From positions 36,769,293-36,833,292 of the forward strand of contig NC_084469.1 in the NCBI RefSeq assembly GCF_027409185.1: 64,000 nucleotides of DNA, given 5' to 3'. Positions within the stretch are counted from its first letter, which is position 1. The number at the start of each line of letters is the position of its first letter. The notes below the pieces were generated by a model. It made no database searches. It had not been told where the DNA came from and saw nothing but the letters and a program-made list of their open reading frames with translations. The translations under genes were made by a program, and so were the position numbers. This DNA is from Cynocephalus volans (taxonomy: Eukaryota > Chordata > Mammalia > Dermoptera > Cynocephalidae). This document shows positions 1-12,900 of the stretch, one piece after another.

Positions 1-271
1 TCTGTAACACTGTGTATTAACAATTGCACTCATTACATTTAATGTAAATGTACTTCACCTGAAAAGGTATTTGAAGTGTGAAGGAAAATACATATTTTAC
101 TTTTAAAAAGTAACTAACATTCTGTTTAAAAATAAGGTTACCTTAAGTTCTCCAACATTTTGGGTGTATTTCTGAGTGCTCAAATTTGAGGAATATTTCT
201 CTCAGGAGGGTATTTATTTTTACCCTCCTTCAGGCTCATATTTCCTTCCTTCAGAGAGGACACAGGGATGA

Positions 272-297
272 GTTTGTTTGTTTGTTTGTTTGTTTTT
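272..297 (+). repeat. (TTTG)n microsatellite
   Basis: About six uninterrupted TTTG units. Confidence 0.9.
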
Positions 298-879
298 AAT
301 CTTCCAGTGGAGAGGCAATACTGGTTTGACACAGGGGACAGGAATGGCCTCACCACTACTTGGAGGTAAGGTAATCCCTGAGGAAGGTGGAGTTACTGGC
401 TTGGCCACAGGGCACCTGAACAAAGTCTACCTTTTCTTCCTGAGCACGTGGGTCTGCTGTCTCTGCCAGCACACCTGCGTGTGGAATCACTCCCAGTCCC
501 AGATCCCTGCCCTGCCCCTGACCGACACCACACCTCATGGGAGTTCTTTCCCGCTAGCTTGGGGAAGCGGGGTGTACTTGGCAGAAAGAGAGCTGGGGAA
601 GACAAGATTGCCCGTGGGATCCTGAGAGAAAAGGAGTCCCCAGAGTTGGAAGGAGCTGCTGTCCCCATGCTGCCACTTCCCCTTGGAACACAAGTTCTTA
701 TGGGTCTTTTCCTTTCTTGATACAGACTGAAGATACTTCCTGGATCCAAGGGGAAGGTAAGTGGAAACACTCTGACCAGCACCAATTTTGGTATCTAGGA
801 CTCGCTAGTCAACAAATAGGTGCTACTACCAAAGATATGGGGTGGGAGGACGAGAGAGGAGCTGGTTTTCATTCGTCCA

Positions 880-932
880 CTATCTAACTATCTGTCTGTC
901 TGTCTGTCTATACATCCATCCATTCATCCATT
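880..932 (+). repeat. (CTGT)n/(CATC)n microsatellite
   Basis: CTGT units run into CATC-type units. Confidence 0.85.
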
Positions 933-1116
933 GCGGAGTGGGGTAGGTGGGGGGAGAATAGAGATAGCAGAGTGTTTTGTTTTGTTTAGACACAAATGCG
1001 GTAGAGAATTCTTTAGGGTAAGAGTATCACAATCTTGAAGTTACTCTTAGCTTCAAGATGTGAGAGTGTATTGTTGTGTTACAATTTTTAAGTTCTTAAG
1101 TTTCTAGGCCAGTTCT

Positions 1117-1257
1117 TTCTTTTTCTTTTTTTTTTTTCGTGACCGACAGTCAGCCAGTGAGTGCACCGGTCATTCCTATATAGGATCCGAACCCGCGGCG
1201 GGAGTGTCGCCGCGCTCCCAGCGCAGCACTCTACCGAGTGCGCCACGGGCTCGGCCC
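1117..1257 (-). repeat. tRNA-Ile-like SINE (dimer with shortened second unit), 15-bp target duplication
   Basis: The T-rich left end is the tail in reverse. On the minus strand it begins GGGCCGAGCCCGTGGC and contains the B-box-like GGGTTCGGATCC and the CCTATATAGG linker. The direct repeat TTCTAGGCCAGTTCT flanks it exactly at 1102-1116 and 1258-1272, which points to a fairly recent insertion. Confidence 0.85.
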
Positions 1258-1634
1258 TTCTAGGCCAGTTCTAAAGAAGCTTTTCTTTTCTCACAAGGTT
1301 CTTGCCTTACTTGAGATCTTTACAACAACAAGACCATGTTGGGTCCTTGTATAACAGCCTCGCAGTCCTTCGAGTCGGAATTCTGCAGGCACCCAGATTG
1401 AAATCCAAGGAGAGTCTAAGAAATCCTTACACACGCACACATTCTCTCTTCCTCTCTCTCTGTCATTTGCTTTAACAAAGATAAATGTATACGTGTGTGT
1501 CATTAAAAAAAAAAAAACAAATAAAGCAAGAATTAAATAGTTGCTGAGCTTCTTAGCCAACAACTTAGCTTGAGTGGTTTTAGCTGGATGGGCCCTTCTC
1601 AGGATATTGCAAGCCCAGGTCAGCTCTATCCTTT

Positions 1635-2013
1635 TGTATTAGTTTGCTAGGTCTGCCATAACAAATACCATGACTGGAAGGTTTAAACAACAGAAATTAG
1701 TTTTCTCACCCTTCTGGAGGCTGGAGATCAGTGTGTCGGCGGGGTTGTTTTTTCCCGAGGCTTCTCCCTTTGCTGGCAGATGGCTGTCTCCTCGCTGTGT
1801 CCTCCCATGGCCTTTCCTCTGTGCGCTCATCTCCGGTGTCTCTCCTCTGTGTATAAGAACATCAGTCAGGCTGATTAAGGACCGCCCTAACAGGCTCATT
1901 CGACTTATATCACCTCTCTAAAGGCCTGATCTCCAAATACAGTCGTATTCTGACATACTGGGGGCAGGGCTTCAACACATGAATTTTGGAGGGACACAGT
2001 TTAGCCCATAACA
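1635..2013 (-). mobile_element. MaLR (MLT1-like) solo LTR
   Basis: On the minus strand it starts TGTTATGGGCTAAACTGTGT and ends GCAGACCTAGCAAACTAATACA-like. It includes the AACAGAAATTAGTTTTCTCA block in plus. It is a non-coding relic. The subfamily is assigned from memory of the consensus. Confidence 0.75.
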
Positions 2014-3668
2014 CCTCTCGAGTGCTCTTCCTACAGCTGCTGCTCATCTGGACATAGGTGGCTCCGTTGCTATTAGTTACCTTCAAGCACATCTTGGCCT
2101 GCCGTCCAGGGTAGTCTCTTCCTGATCAACTTAATTAAAGCTTTTTTTTTCTTTAGTGGATTGCCTAAGCCTTTGTCAGGCTGTAAGAACAGACCTGTTT
2201 TAAACTCATTACTTAGGCAAGTTTCATGTGATTTGAAAATTATTTGGCTGCCATTCATCTATCTCTTGTTTATAACGAGCTCCAAATAATGAGTTTTAAA
2301 AAATACAGTAAAAGTCTCGCACATCACCTCTGTGCAACAGAGCGAGTTATTTTCCTTCCTGTTCAAGTCCTTATTTCCTTTAGCCTGGACTGGATCTGTC
2401 TCTGTAACTCATGGATACAGCCCAAATGTGGAAGATGCAATCATTTAACCAGTTCCTTATTTTACATGGAAGTGAGTAATTGGTTATTGAATATTTGGCA
2501 TGCTGTGAAGTATATTTGCTTATCCTTCAAGGCTTCATCCTCTGTTTTTCCCTCCCTAGGCCTTGACGTAGACTCAGTGGTGCATCTGCTTTGGGGGATC
2601 CATACTTCTATACAGCAGTTGTCTCACCGGGTGGTTTTGATTTACATGTCAGTGTCCTCAGCAGGTGTGATCTTCAAACCAAGTGGCAATAATGATGGAT
2701 ACTGGCGAACTGAGAGAAGAAAACGTGAAGGCATAGCAGTGGAAGAGACATGAGACGGAGGCCCAGAGCATGAAATGCCTTAAGTCAGGGAGCCTTTATG
2801 ACATAACTGGGACTAGTTAAATGATCTCCCGACGTCCCTGCTAACAATAGCTCAGGAACTTTGACTTCTGGTGTTTGGAAATGTGGTTCAGTAATCTGCC
2901 CTTGTGTGTGTATGAAAATCTTTTCAAATATTTCCAGATGTATAAGGTTTTTTATCAACTTAAGATATGGGGAATACTTTGTACTAAAATAATCTCTGAA
3001 ATAGATTTGTAATACAAAGCAATTGTCCCACAAATAATGTAACTAAAATTCTAGCCGTGGGGAGTTGGCTAGAACTTGGGTCAAAGGACCCGTGCTAGGG
3101 TTGAGCTTCAGCTTCTCCCCCTGTACGACCATTTGGGAGACGTTGTGGTCTTTGATTTTTCCAAAGGTGATCAGAGATGGGACGCCATGAGGGGCACTGG
3201 AAATGAGCAAGCAGCCCAAGTCCTTGTCTTTAACTGAGTCAGATGCATGGAAACACTGTGAACATGGCATCTTTTCTCATTCCAGAATCAAAAGGCTGGT
3301 TACGTCGATGGCCCCCGTCAGAACGTCAAGGGTCCACTGGCTGCCTTCACTCTGCACTCATCTTTGGACGGTACCTGAGACCATATTGGGTCTTACTTTT
3401 CGTGATACCCCATAGGAGGAAGGTAAGAAGCTTTAGCAGAGAGAAGGGGTATATCAGACTTTATCATCCAGTACAGTGTATGTGGGAAGAAAAGCCTGAT
3501 TAAATATTTGCAATAATTCTAATTGTGTTCATGATCTGCCTCTTCTAGTTTCTACTTTTTAATCTCTTCTAATCCTTAGTCTTTGCTAGTCTAAAACCTT
3601 TTTATTTGCATATGAATTACTCTTCAAAGGAGCACTAACTAGATGGTGTGGAGACTACTTGGATAAAA
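2014..3668. other. Intergenic, nothing recognised
   Basis: The longest frame (2244-2753, 169 codons) has no recognisable domain and A/T-rich composition like its surroundings. Confidence 0.55.
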
Positions 3669-3769
3669 TTTTTTTTTTCTTTTTTGGTGGCTATCCGGTA
3701 TGGTGAATGGAACCCTTGACCTTGGTGTTACAAGGCTGCTCTGTAACCAACTAAGCTAACCAGCCGGCC
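3669..3769 (-). repeat. tRNA-Ile-like SINE monomer
   Basis: T-rich left end, then the reverse of a tRNA-Ile-like unit: on the minus strand GGCCGGCTGGTTAGCTTAG, with a decayed B box, ending in an A-rich tail. Confidence 0.75.
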
Positions 3770-3779
3770 CAACAAAAAT

Positions 3780-4552
3780 GTTTTAATGTGATTTTCTCAA
3801 ATTAATTCATCTTTAAAAATATGCTGTCATAGATTGGATAGCAAATAACTAACTCATATCAAAATAACTGTTTCTAAAAATTGGAATCATAAAAGAACTG
3901 GAAAAAATATAGTGACTGGTGTCTGGGGAAATCTTTTTAACAGAAAAAGCAAAGGAAGAACTATAATGGAAGAAGACAAATGTTTGATTCATGCAAACTT
4001 TACTTTTTTTCTACAATAGAAGCAAGCTGAGAAACTTATTAGTGACATATATAGCTAATAAGCACTTATATATGAAGCATGGCTTTATAGATAATAGGCA
4101 AATAGTAAAATCAATAAGGCATAAACAGAAAATTCATAAAAGAAATATAATTAGCTAACAAACACAGAAATGTTTGAAACAAGTGATACATTTCAAACCA
4201 GTAAAGATTAAAAGCAATGAAATTACCTAACATGGGAAAATGCAGGGAATGACCAATGTTTTCATACCATTACTGGTGGGAGTGAAAATCGATGAAACTT
4301 TCTATAAAACAAATTGTATTATGTGACAAAAGACTTTAAAATGTTAATGGCCCAGAATTTACACATCTAAGAATTTATCCAGGACAGAGATGAGCTAATA
4401 ATTGGAAAAATGTTTATGATATACTTTCAAGTAAACAAAAGCAGGTTACGAAATAGCATGTATAATATGATTTCCATTATTATTAAAATATAAATTGTTT
4501 TAGTAGACCAGATTGGAAGGATTTACTCAGAAATGTTAACCATGGGTAAGTA
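3780..4552 (+). mobile_element. Old L1M/HAL1-like fragment
   Basis: A-rich text with ATTTATCCAGGACAGAGATG and TACTGGTGGGAGTGAAAAT, typical of ancient L1 ORF2 ends. It appears to resume after 6036, so the deleted L1 is nested in it. Confidence 0.5.
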
Positions 4553-4568
4553 GGCTAGAGGGATTTTT

Positions 4569-6020
4569 TCTTTTTAAAATTTTTATTGAATCATAATTGA
4601 TTATACATATTTTTGGGGTTCAACATTGACATATGTTGATCAAATCAATATTACTAGCATATGTACTGTTACAAATCGTACTTATTCTTTATGCCCCTTG
4701 TCCAATCTCTCCCCATCCCCCTTACCCTCTCCCCTCCCTCCTCTAATTACCCTAGATTTCTTCTCTCCTTCTGAAAGAGTAATGGTTACTCTGTTGATTT
4801 GTTACCTAGATGATCTGTCCAATGCTGAGAGGTGTGTTCAGGTCCCCCAATATTATCATACAGCAGATGCTTCTTCTGTCACTCTGGAATGGGCTTTGTG
4901 GAGAGAGACATCCTCTTCTTTTCTTTGGTCTCTGCTGATGACTCTTCTTGTGTCAATGCACTCCAGTGGCTGGCAGACCATCTGCGTGGTGGGCTGTGGC
5001 GTCTAGCTGCTTTTGCAGCAGCCGTGGTTATTGTGGGGGCTGTGGTGGGCCACCCACATGGATGTGATGTTTTTGGCATGCTCCTTGGTGCTGGCAGTGT
5101 GCCTGGTTGTGGGGGAGGTTCCAGTCCCCAGATCCATACCTGAGGACCCTGGGTGGGCCCCGAGGCACTGGCAGTGTGCCTGGGCTGGAACTAATTTTTT
5201 GTCCTGTGCTTGCTTCTGAAATGGGGGAACTTCCTGTGGGGACCAGTACTTAAGCTGTGTGGTTTAGCTAAATTGCTGCTTTGCTGTTGATTCCCTAGGG
5301 AAGGCTTTTTGTGCAGCTCAGGTTTTAATGGTTGACTTTATAGGTACTTCCGGCTCTCCAGAGACCTGGTACACCTGGGTTTTGTAGAAACTCTGATCTG
5401 GGCCTCAGTCTTTTCATCAAACTTCACCTCATGCAATTTTATATTCCTGACCAGTTTCCTCTGAGTGGTCCTGAGCTGATTGAGGGGCAGATCAGCTGTC
5501 CTTGCTGTGTCCCAGTGTTCCCCCGGTGGGCCCATCTCCCCCACCGCCAGTGCTGTAAACACTTCCCATGGGACGGGCCATGTGCTGGTCCTTTGCGATG
5601 ACTCACTGGCCTCTGAGTGGCTCCTTTTCTTCAGTTGTTGTGGCTCCTTGCTCCTATGTGGGTCCACAGGAACCCTATTAGTGGTCTTGCTGGCCTGGGG
5701 GCCAATAAGGCCCTCATCTCCTCTGCCACCTCCATGCAATTTCATCCAAAGGGCACAGCTGCAGCTTTTGCTGGCTCCTGCTCTGTGCACTCAGCAGCTC
5801 CAGCCTTAAAGTAGCCATAGCACAAAATGGTTGGAGCAGTTTTTTCTTTCTCTCATTGTGGCTTCTCCCACCTTCATGCACTCTGTAGGTCTCTCCTCCT
5901 CCTCCCCTGAGCTCTAGTCGCCCCAGCTTGGCTATTGTTGCTTTTTTATAGTTGTAAGTTGGTTGATTTGTGGGAGAGAGTGACACTAGGGACTGTCTAT
6001 TCTGCCATCTTGACCAGAAC
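4569..6020 (-). mobile_element. Internally deleted L1: 5' UTR joined to an endonuclease scrap and the 3' end
   Basis: The left end is the reverse of an L1 3' UTR with A-rich tail. At about 4790-4865 lies the reverse of the L1 endonuclease segment encoding FNTPLSALDRSS. From about 4870 to 6020 the GC-richer sequence reads, on the minus strand, as an L1 5' UTR, starting near CAAGATGGCAGAATAGACAG. Nearly all of ORF1 and ORF2 is absent. Imperfect flanking repeats (GGCTAGAGGGATTTTT / GGCTAGGAGAATTTTT) at 4553-4568 and 6021-6036 suggest it inserted as one unit. It holds a 150-codon open frame at 5338-5790 with no known match. Confidence 0.6.
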
Positions 6021-6249
6021 GGCTAGGAGAATTTTTATTTTCTTCTTCATGCCTTCCAACTTTTTAATATTTTCCTATATTGAGCTATATATTGCTTACA
6101 TAATAAAAAAAATTTTGTGTTTTTAAGATGTCATTTCTGCAAATAGCAAAAGGGCTAAAATTTGGCAGATTAAGGCAGTAAACCAACCCTAGTGTATCTC
6201 TGGAGTGGTGCAATGATTCTCATTTTGGTTTTGACTCTTTTTCCTTTAG

Positions 6250-6418
6250 TCTAGACCACCACTGTCTATCGGAAATTTCTGCCAAGGTGGAAATGTTCTA
6301 TATCTGTGCTACTAACCACACGTGGCTATTGAGCACTTGAAATGTGGCTGGTGCAATTCAAGAACTGAATTTTAAATTTTATTTAGTTAAGCTTTAAAAG
6401 CCATGTGTGGCCAGTGAC
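6250..6418. mobile_element. hAT-type MITE relic
   Basis: TGGCTATTGAGCACTTGAAATGTGGCTGG-type text (first 20 bases of it at about 6323) and AGCCATGTGTGGCCAGTG are landmarks of a common mammalian hAT MITE. A related piece lies at 38350-38475. Confidence 0.5.
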
Positions 6419-8329
6419 CTACATCCTGGTTATGTCATGAGGGGTCAGGGTGTACCCAGGTTGAGCCCTTATCTGCTGGCAATTCCTGCCTACACTATCT
6501 CTTGGGGGCTTCACTGTTTCCTTTAGCCACATCTCGGGTCCAGGTTCCTCTCCTGAGCACTGCATTCTCATTTCTAACTTCATGCTGGACATTTTCACTT
6601 GAGGCCTTTTCATTGCCTTAGATCCAACATGCTTAACTCCTAGGCCTTTGTCTTCCCCATGGAAAAACAACCTCACTCTGTAAATGGTACTATCAATCTC
6701 TTGGTCACCCAGGCCATAAACTTCAGAGCCATCTTTTGCACCCTATTTCCAACCTTAAAGACTTTCCTTTCAGCATCTCCCATATCTGTTATTCCCTTTA
6801 TTTCCACTTTCAAGACTGTGGACCTAAATAACAGAGAGGAAGAGTCTGTTAAAGAAAATCACATTTATTCGGGAAGAGGGTACAGCAATGGGAATACATG
6901 TGCCATAGTAAACTATGTGCCTATTCAGGGAGGTAAAGGAAGACAAATGTTTTTAAAGGAAAAATGAAGAGGATTACATAATTGTTTGGATATAATTATC
7001 CTTGGCTGCAAGGATCAACAACAAGGGGCAGATGGCCTCGTAGAAGTATTTTTTGGAGTAGGGTTGTGATGTCTCATGCAAAGTTGTGTTTTTTCCAAAA
7101 TCTTTTGTGATAGTTCTTGTTAGGCATTTGTGCATCAGAACCCTCCCTGGCTCTCTTTGTTAGGGTTTTTAAAACAAGTGACTCTGCTTTGATTCTGACA
7201 ACTTTTAAGAGGTTGTCATGCACAAAATACTCTCCTCATGCACAAAATATTCACCTCTCAGTCAGTCGCTCTGCATCTTTATGTACATTTCCAGGAGCTC
7301 CACCCTGAATCTATAATATATGCTTCCTAATACGTCATCTAATCATATTCATTCCACAAACATCTAAGAACACCTAGTATGTTTATGACATTATGCTAGG
7401 TGCTGAGAGAGGTATGGCACATGGCTTCGGATATCCTTTCTGCACGCAATGCACTTGCAGTAAAGTCTATGATTTGCAACTTTAACATAAGAATGTCCCA
7501 GGTACCATAGCAGAGGCCTGAAGAAGGGCTATGGAAGTTCTAAGAAGGGAGAAATTATTTAAAAAATCAATAAAAACACAGGTTTAAGGTTTAAAATTCT
7601 TTTTAACTTTAAAATATTTAATTGGCAAAGATTGTATATATTCAATATATACACAGGTTTAAGATGGATAAGGGGGGAAGTGTTGGGAGCACTGTTGAAA
7701 AGGTTTTAAAGAAAGCTAAGAAAAGCAGAAGCGGGGTCAAGGAACTAAGTGTGAGATCTCTGTGACCTTGGAGCAGAGGCAGGAAGAGTGGGGGAGGGGC
7801 TGAAAGGAATGACATTGGAGTTTATCACTGGGACATTTAATTTGGGAGAGAGCATGCTGCATCCTGAGGGAAAAAAGCAAAATCCACACACAAAAAGTAA
7901 CATAAAAGGTATTTTTCATACAACATGGTGTCTAAACACAAGCCAAGTATCTCATATGTTTCCCAATCAAATAGCAGCAATTTAGTCCAATGTCAGGAAA
8001 AGTTGGATGTTCTGGGTGTGTTGGAAAGAAGTAAATACTGAAAATGATGAACATTCTTCTTTATGGGTGACTTGCAGGGTTTTTCAAGGGAAAATGTGAC
8101 AATTCTCAACGTTTGGAATTCGGACTGACTTTAGAACATAACTTGCCACCTGAGATGGACTCCACTGATTACCTAGTAAACAGGGGGGAGGGGGAGAGAA
8201 TTCAGAGTTGGAGATCTTAGAGTCATTAGAGTCATTTTTAGTAAAGAGTATGATAAAATTGGTGTTTATAATTCCAAAATAGTGGGGACAGATTTCACGT
8301 TTAGGGTGCCCATTAGGTACCGGTCACGA
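6419..8329. other. Intergenic, diverged repeat-like sequence only
   Basis: A possible L2/MIR piece near 7340-7420 (ATTATGCTAGGTGCTGAGAG) and A/T-rich text. No gene seen. Confidence 0.5.
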
Positions 8330-8650
8330 TATTACTTGCTGGAATTTCAGAGATGGATGAGACAAGGTCTGTGTCCTTCTGGAGCTCATAAACAATGGGT
8401 TTTGAAGGAGACAGAGGAAGACTTCCTGACTGGGGTGGAAGGTATATTGTTACAGTGTAAACAATGCCGTCAAACTGGGAATGTCTCAGTCCTATATGTA
8501 GGATTAGGAACAGGCCAGTTTAGCTGGAGCAGTCAGTTGTGCAGGATGTTAGATTCAATGCAAATTGGAAAGAGAAGTTGTGGATGTCAGGATGTGCCAG
8601 AAGGGGCCATTGAACACTTTGGGCCAAGGAAGTGACACGATAAGAGTTAG
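8330..8650 (+). repeat. Probable L2 fragment
   Basis: GAGACAAGGTCTGTGTCCTT, GGAGCTCATAAACAATGGG and the following text resemble L2 3' sequence; diverged. Confidence 0.45.
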
Positions 8651-9084
8651 ATTTTAGGGATATTCCTATCTTAGAATCTGACTACCATTATTATATGTTT
8701 TAGAAAACCAAGATACAGGAGTCACTCCCAAAGCTAAATGAAAGATTTGAACCAGGTAGGAAGTATTCTGACTGGGAGCATTTGCTAAAAGGACAGAGAA
8801 TCTGAAATTGTAAAGCTCTGGGTAGAGTTGGATTGTAGGGAAGAGAGTGGCCACAGGCATAATGAAATATTTTGACTTTGACCTGCAGTCGCAAAACTAT
8901 AGCCCATTTGATTTTTGAACAACCTCATGGGAGCCCTGAGATGACCTCAGTCAGGATGTTCTCAAATGTAATATGGTCACTGCAGTAACCTGACAAGAAT
9001 TGGCTTATTTAAGGAATTTGGTGGGTCATTTAGTCTGTGAAGGAACCTCTGGGTCAGTTGGTGAAGAAACTGGAATGGTCTGTT

Positions 9085-9254
9085 TTTTTTTTTTTTTAAA
9101 GACGACCAGTAAGGGGATCTTAACCCTTGACTTGGTGTTGTCAGCACCACGCTCTCCCAAGTGAGCTAACCAGCCATCCCTATATAGGGATCCGAACCCA
9201 TAGTCTTGGTGTTGTCAGCACCACAATCTCCCAAGTGAGCCACGGGCCAGCCCC
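9085..9254 (-). repeat. tRNA-Ile-like SINE dimer, 13-bp target duplication
   Basis: Two tRNA-like units joined by CCCTATATAGGG. The direct repeat GGAATGGTCTGTT flanks it exactly (9072-9084 and 9255-9267). Confidence 0.85.
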
Positions 9255-9469
9255 GGAATGGTCTGTTGGAATGTCTCTTGGCAGCGAAACTCAGCAGCTT
9301 CAAGCTTGAACTTCATTGCTTTGCTGGAAGCTGCAATGAAACTTGTGTAAGAAAGAACACATAAAACATAGTTTTCATTGCCATTGCGATGTTAGGATGA
9401 GCAGACAAGGACTTAAAAAAAAAACTCTAATTAACTTAAGAAAATAGAGTAAAGGGTGGAGAATTTCAC

Positions 9470-10045
9470 CACAGAACTGGAATCTTTTAAAAAATAGTCA
9501 AATAAAAATTCTAGAAATGATTCACATGCAGTATAAGAAATTAAGAGCTCAGTAGATGAGATTGACAGCAGAATGGACACAGCAGAGGCAAGATGAGTAA
9601 ATGCAACTATAGGACAATAGAAAATATCCCTGGAATGAATAAGCGATTTTAAAAAATATATTATGGAAATATTTATATCATGGAACACCTCACAGAGAAA
9701 CAAAAAACAAAAGACACAAACTGATATGTGCAATGATCCAAATGACTTAGAAAGAAACTGTGCAGGTGAAAGATGCAAAGCGCAAAGACTACATACTCTG
9801 TGATTCCATTTACGTGAAGTTCAAGGACAGGTAAAGATGAGCCATGGGTGACAGGCATCGAAATGGTGGTTACTCCTGAGAGACAGGCGTTGACTGGGTA
9901 AGGGGAAACGTCTGGGGCGATAGAAATGTTGCATAAGTGCATCTGTGTGGTGGTTACATGGGTGTATATATATATATTCATAATATTTCACTGAGGTTTG
10001 TGCCTTCTACTGTGCCTAAGAAGTAGCTCAATTTAAAAAATACCA
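9470..10045 (+). mobile_element. Old L1M fragment
   Basis: ACTCTGTGATTCCATTTACG and AATGGTGGTTACTCCTGAGA are landmarks of L1M 3' UTRs; the left part looks like decayed ORF1. Confidence 0.5.
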
Positions 10046-11668
10046 AAGAAAGTATTTTTTTCTTCCATGTGATTCCTGTTATTCCCTCTCTCTCACCTTT
10101 CCCGTGCTAGAAGGAAGGCCCCTCGGTGTCCTCAGTTATTTCTACAGATGCTGGAAAGTCTGTCAAGGAGGAAGGAGCCTGACTTTCAGGAGGCTGCAGA
10201 GTGCATCCCATGAGTCGCTGCCCTTGGAGGTGAGAAAGGTCAAGTCTCCTTTGGAGGGCATCTACCCTGGGGTCTGGAGAAAGACAGCCAAGATCTTGGC
10301 TTTGCAGTGAGTGAACACACCTCTGCAGAGATGTTAGGATGGCAGAAGGGGGAACCTTGGGGACCCTGGAAAACCTTGGCAAGAAAGGATCTAATATTTT
10401 TGAAGTCATAAATATATATATGTCAGTGTTTATTGGGCCCTATTATACACAGCGGAGGAGTTGAAAAGCATAATTGTGGCCTAAATGGAAAATTCTTTTT
10501 ATATTTTCATGCAAAGAGGCAGGAAGGGTTGAGCACTAATCTCTGGGGTATGCTTAGGAGCTGCAGCAGGAGTCATAGCTGAGAGGGAAGGAGCCAGTGG
10601 GGACGTCGCACAGACCGCTCTGTCCTTCACACCTCTGCTCTTTCCTCACCACTTTGCAGATTCTGCTGTTCACTCCTTCCAAGCCTTTACTTGCCCTCTC
10701 AGCGTTTTCCCCCAAGTACACATCCAAACATTATAACAGCACATGCACACTTAGGATGTGGTGTGTGAGTCATTATATTTTGCCTAACTGTCCTTCAGTT
10801 TAGATTTCCAGGACCATGTTGAGTCTCTAAGTGGGGAGATGAGATCAGCAGGAAGGACTTGGTAGAACCGGTGGGTGAAGAGCTGACCTTGAAGGGAGGA
10901 GGGTGAAATTTTCTGGGTGAGCTAAAGGGAGGTGACCGAGCCTCCAGGGAGCCATGGCCCTTTTCGTTGCTTGAGGCCAGTCCAAATTTTTAGCCGGATC
11001 CCATTTTTGAGCAAGCTTCTTTTAAATCATTTGAAGCATTCTCAGTTGAACAGGAACACTTAGCTGGTCTGGCATTTTCAAACAGTTTACACTGTAGACA
11101 AAGCAAAGGTGGAGTATATTTATGCATATCCCAGGTTATTCATTATATAAACCCTTGAAGTGTACCATTCTCTAAAATGAACATGTCCTTAATGAATACA
11201 CGTGGGATGAAGTAGACCTGAGCCCCTTTCTGTTGGATGAAACCCCTAGGAATGGCCACAGACCTCCCACTCCCTGACATCTCTGTGGTGCCAGGCCAGG
11301 GCATAGAAACAGAGTGGGTCTGAGGCCTCCCGTCCCCTCCAGGGCCCTGTCTCCTTGCTCACAGAATCAGGGTAATCTGGGGCTAAGCTCTTCTCACCGA
11401 GAAGCCTCAGGGTTAAGTAATTCTTTAGATCTGAGAAGGTAGCGTCTCATTCTGAATTACTCATGACTGATCAAAAGAAGGAAATGTTCTGACAGACTCC
11501 ACTTTCCTGTTTCCTAGCAGGGAGGCATCTGAACCAGAAGAGAGAATGGTGAGCCAACGTCTTTTCCTCGTGTAAACATTGAAGACTTGGTTTAATTAGG
11601 CTGGTATTAGATCCTAACAGGAACCTGGGTGGGCCTTTATTTGAGCAGGGTTCAATCTGAGGGATAGA

Positions 11669-11713
11669 GATAGATCCATCCATCCGTCCATCTGTCCATC
11701 CACCTACCCACTC
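11669..11713 (+). repeat. (CATC)n-like microsatellite
   Basis: Imperfect CATC/CGTC units next to an L2 fragment. Confidence 0.7.
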
Positions 11714-11721
11714 ACCCAGTC

Positions 11722-11900
11722 AACATTCGTGTACTACATACCATGTGCCAGGCACTGTTCCAGGCTTTGGGGTACTCTGCTGATCAGGGCAAAGTCCTTG
11801 CTCTTATGAAGCCTACATTTTAGTCAAGGAGACAGACTAAAAAACAGAAAACAAAACCCCAAGTAAACGCTATCTTATAGAGGTATGTACTGTGAAGAAA
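11722..11900 (+). repeat. L2 3' fragment
   Basis: CATACCATGTGCCAGGCACT and TTGCTCTTATGAAGCCTACA are L2 landmarks. Confidence 0.6.
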
Positions 11901-12703
11901 ATAAAACAGGATACTGTTCGGAAACAACTGGGAGATGACTGGTGATTCCTGTGGGTTCCAGCTCAAGCCTCTTTGACTATAGACGTTCTTCTCTCATACT
12001 TCAATTTTCTCTTCTAAATTCTTCTGCAGCGAATATTTGAGTCCTCTTTATGAGATATTTGTTTGGTTGGGTAAATTGCAGTGGTGAGACAGGATTTATT
12101 GTGCTTATTCAAATTACAAACATGTTTGTGTGCACCGTCTGCCTGGAGAAGCAGACAGGAAGAAACCCATCAAAGAGAGGCATGTGGAATTCTGGAAGAC
12201 TCTTTCAGTCCCCAGGGATCATACATAAATCAGTGACTATTTGTCAAGCATATGTTTTGTTATTTGTTATGAAGGGAAAAGACTCTGAGCTCCTTTCAGC
12301 CTCAGTGGGACTCACTGGCAGGTCATTACTCCACACAGATGGCTCATCACTGGGAGGAGGAGAGGCCTGAGCTCATACACAACATGGTCAGGTTTGGACT
12401 CAGGACCCTAGTGGGTGCCAGGAGGGCGAGGGGAGTATGTCATGAGCCATGACCTTGCCTTGTGCTTCTCTGCCCTGGTCATCTCCCTGGATGCCTCCCC
12501 TTTTCCCTCATCTTCCTTTTGCTCTTTAAACCGTTGCAAGGAGCCATCCATGCCCAAGACTGCGAGGCTGCGCTTGCTAAGCTGTCAGTGACTTCCTCTG
12601 TGGCTTATCCAATGGCTCCCTAAAATGCCAAATGTAATGGCTTTCTTTCCATCCCAATCCAGTCCCAGCCCTCGACAGAGTTTGACACAGTGGGTCATTA
12701 AAG

Positions 12704-12900
12704 GTTGAGCATTTCTAATCCAAAATCCAAAGGGCACCAAAGTCTAGAACTTTTTGAGCTCTGACATGATGCTCAAATGTTTGGATTTTTGGATTAGGGA
12801 TGCTCAGCTGGCATGTATTCTGCAAATATTCCAACATTCAAAAAAATCCAAGACACTTCTGGTCCCAAACATTTCCAATAAGGGATACTCAACCTATATT
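12704..12900. mobile_element. DNA-transposon MITE with long inverted ends
   Basis: GGTTGAGCATTTCTAATCC at the left mirrors GGGATACTCAACCT at the right, with GGATTTTTGGATTAGGGATG inside; a mammalian Tigger-like relic. The family name is not certain. Confidence 0.6.

Larger units (their letters stand above)
1..1101. other. Intergenic left edge, no gene recognised
   Basis: Two microsatellites and otherwise unique-looking sequence. Several overlapping open frames at 220-785 lack any splice or family support. Confidence 0.6.
10046..12703. other. Intergenic, mostly unique-looking
   Basis: Holds the CATC repeat and an L2 fragment near 11.7 kb; otherwise nothing is recognised. Confidence 0.5.

Noticed and set aside
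2244-2753. 169-codon plus-strand frame
   Set aside because: No recognisable domain, no splice context and ordinary intergenic composition.
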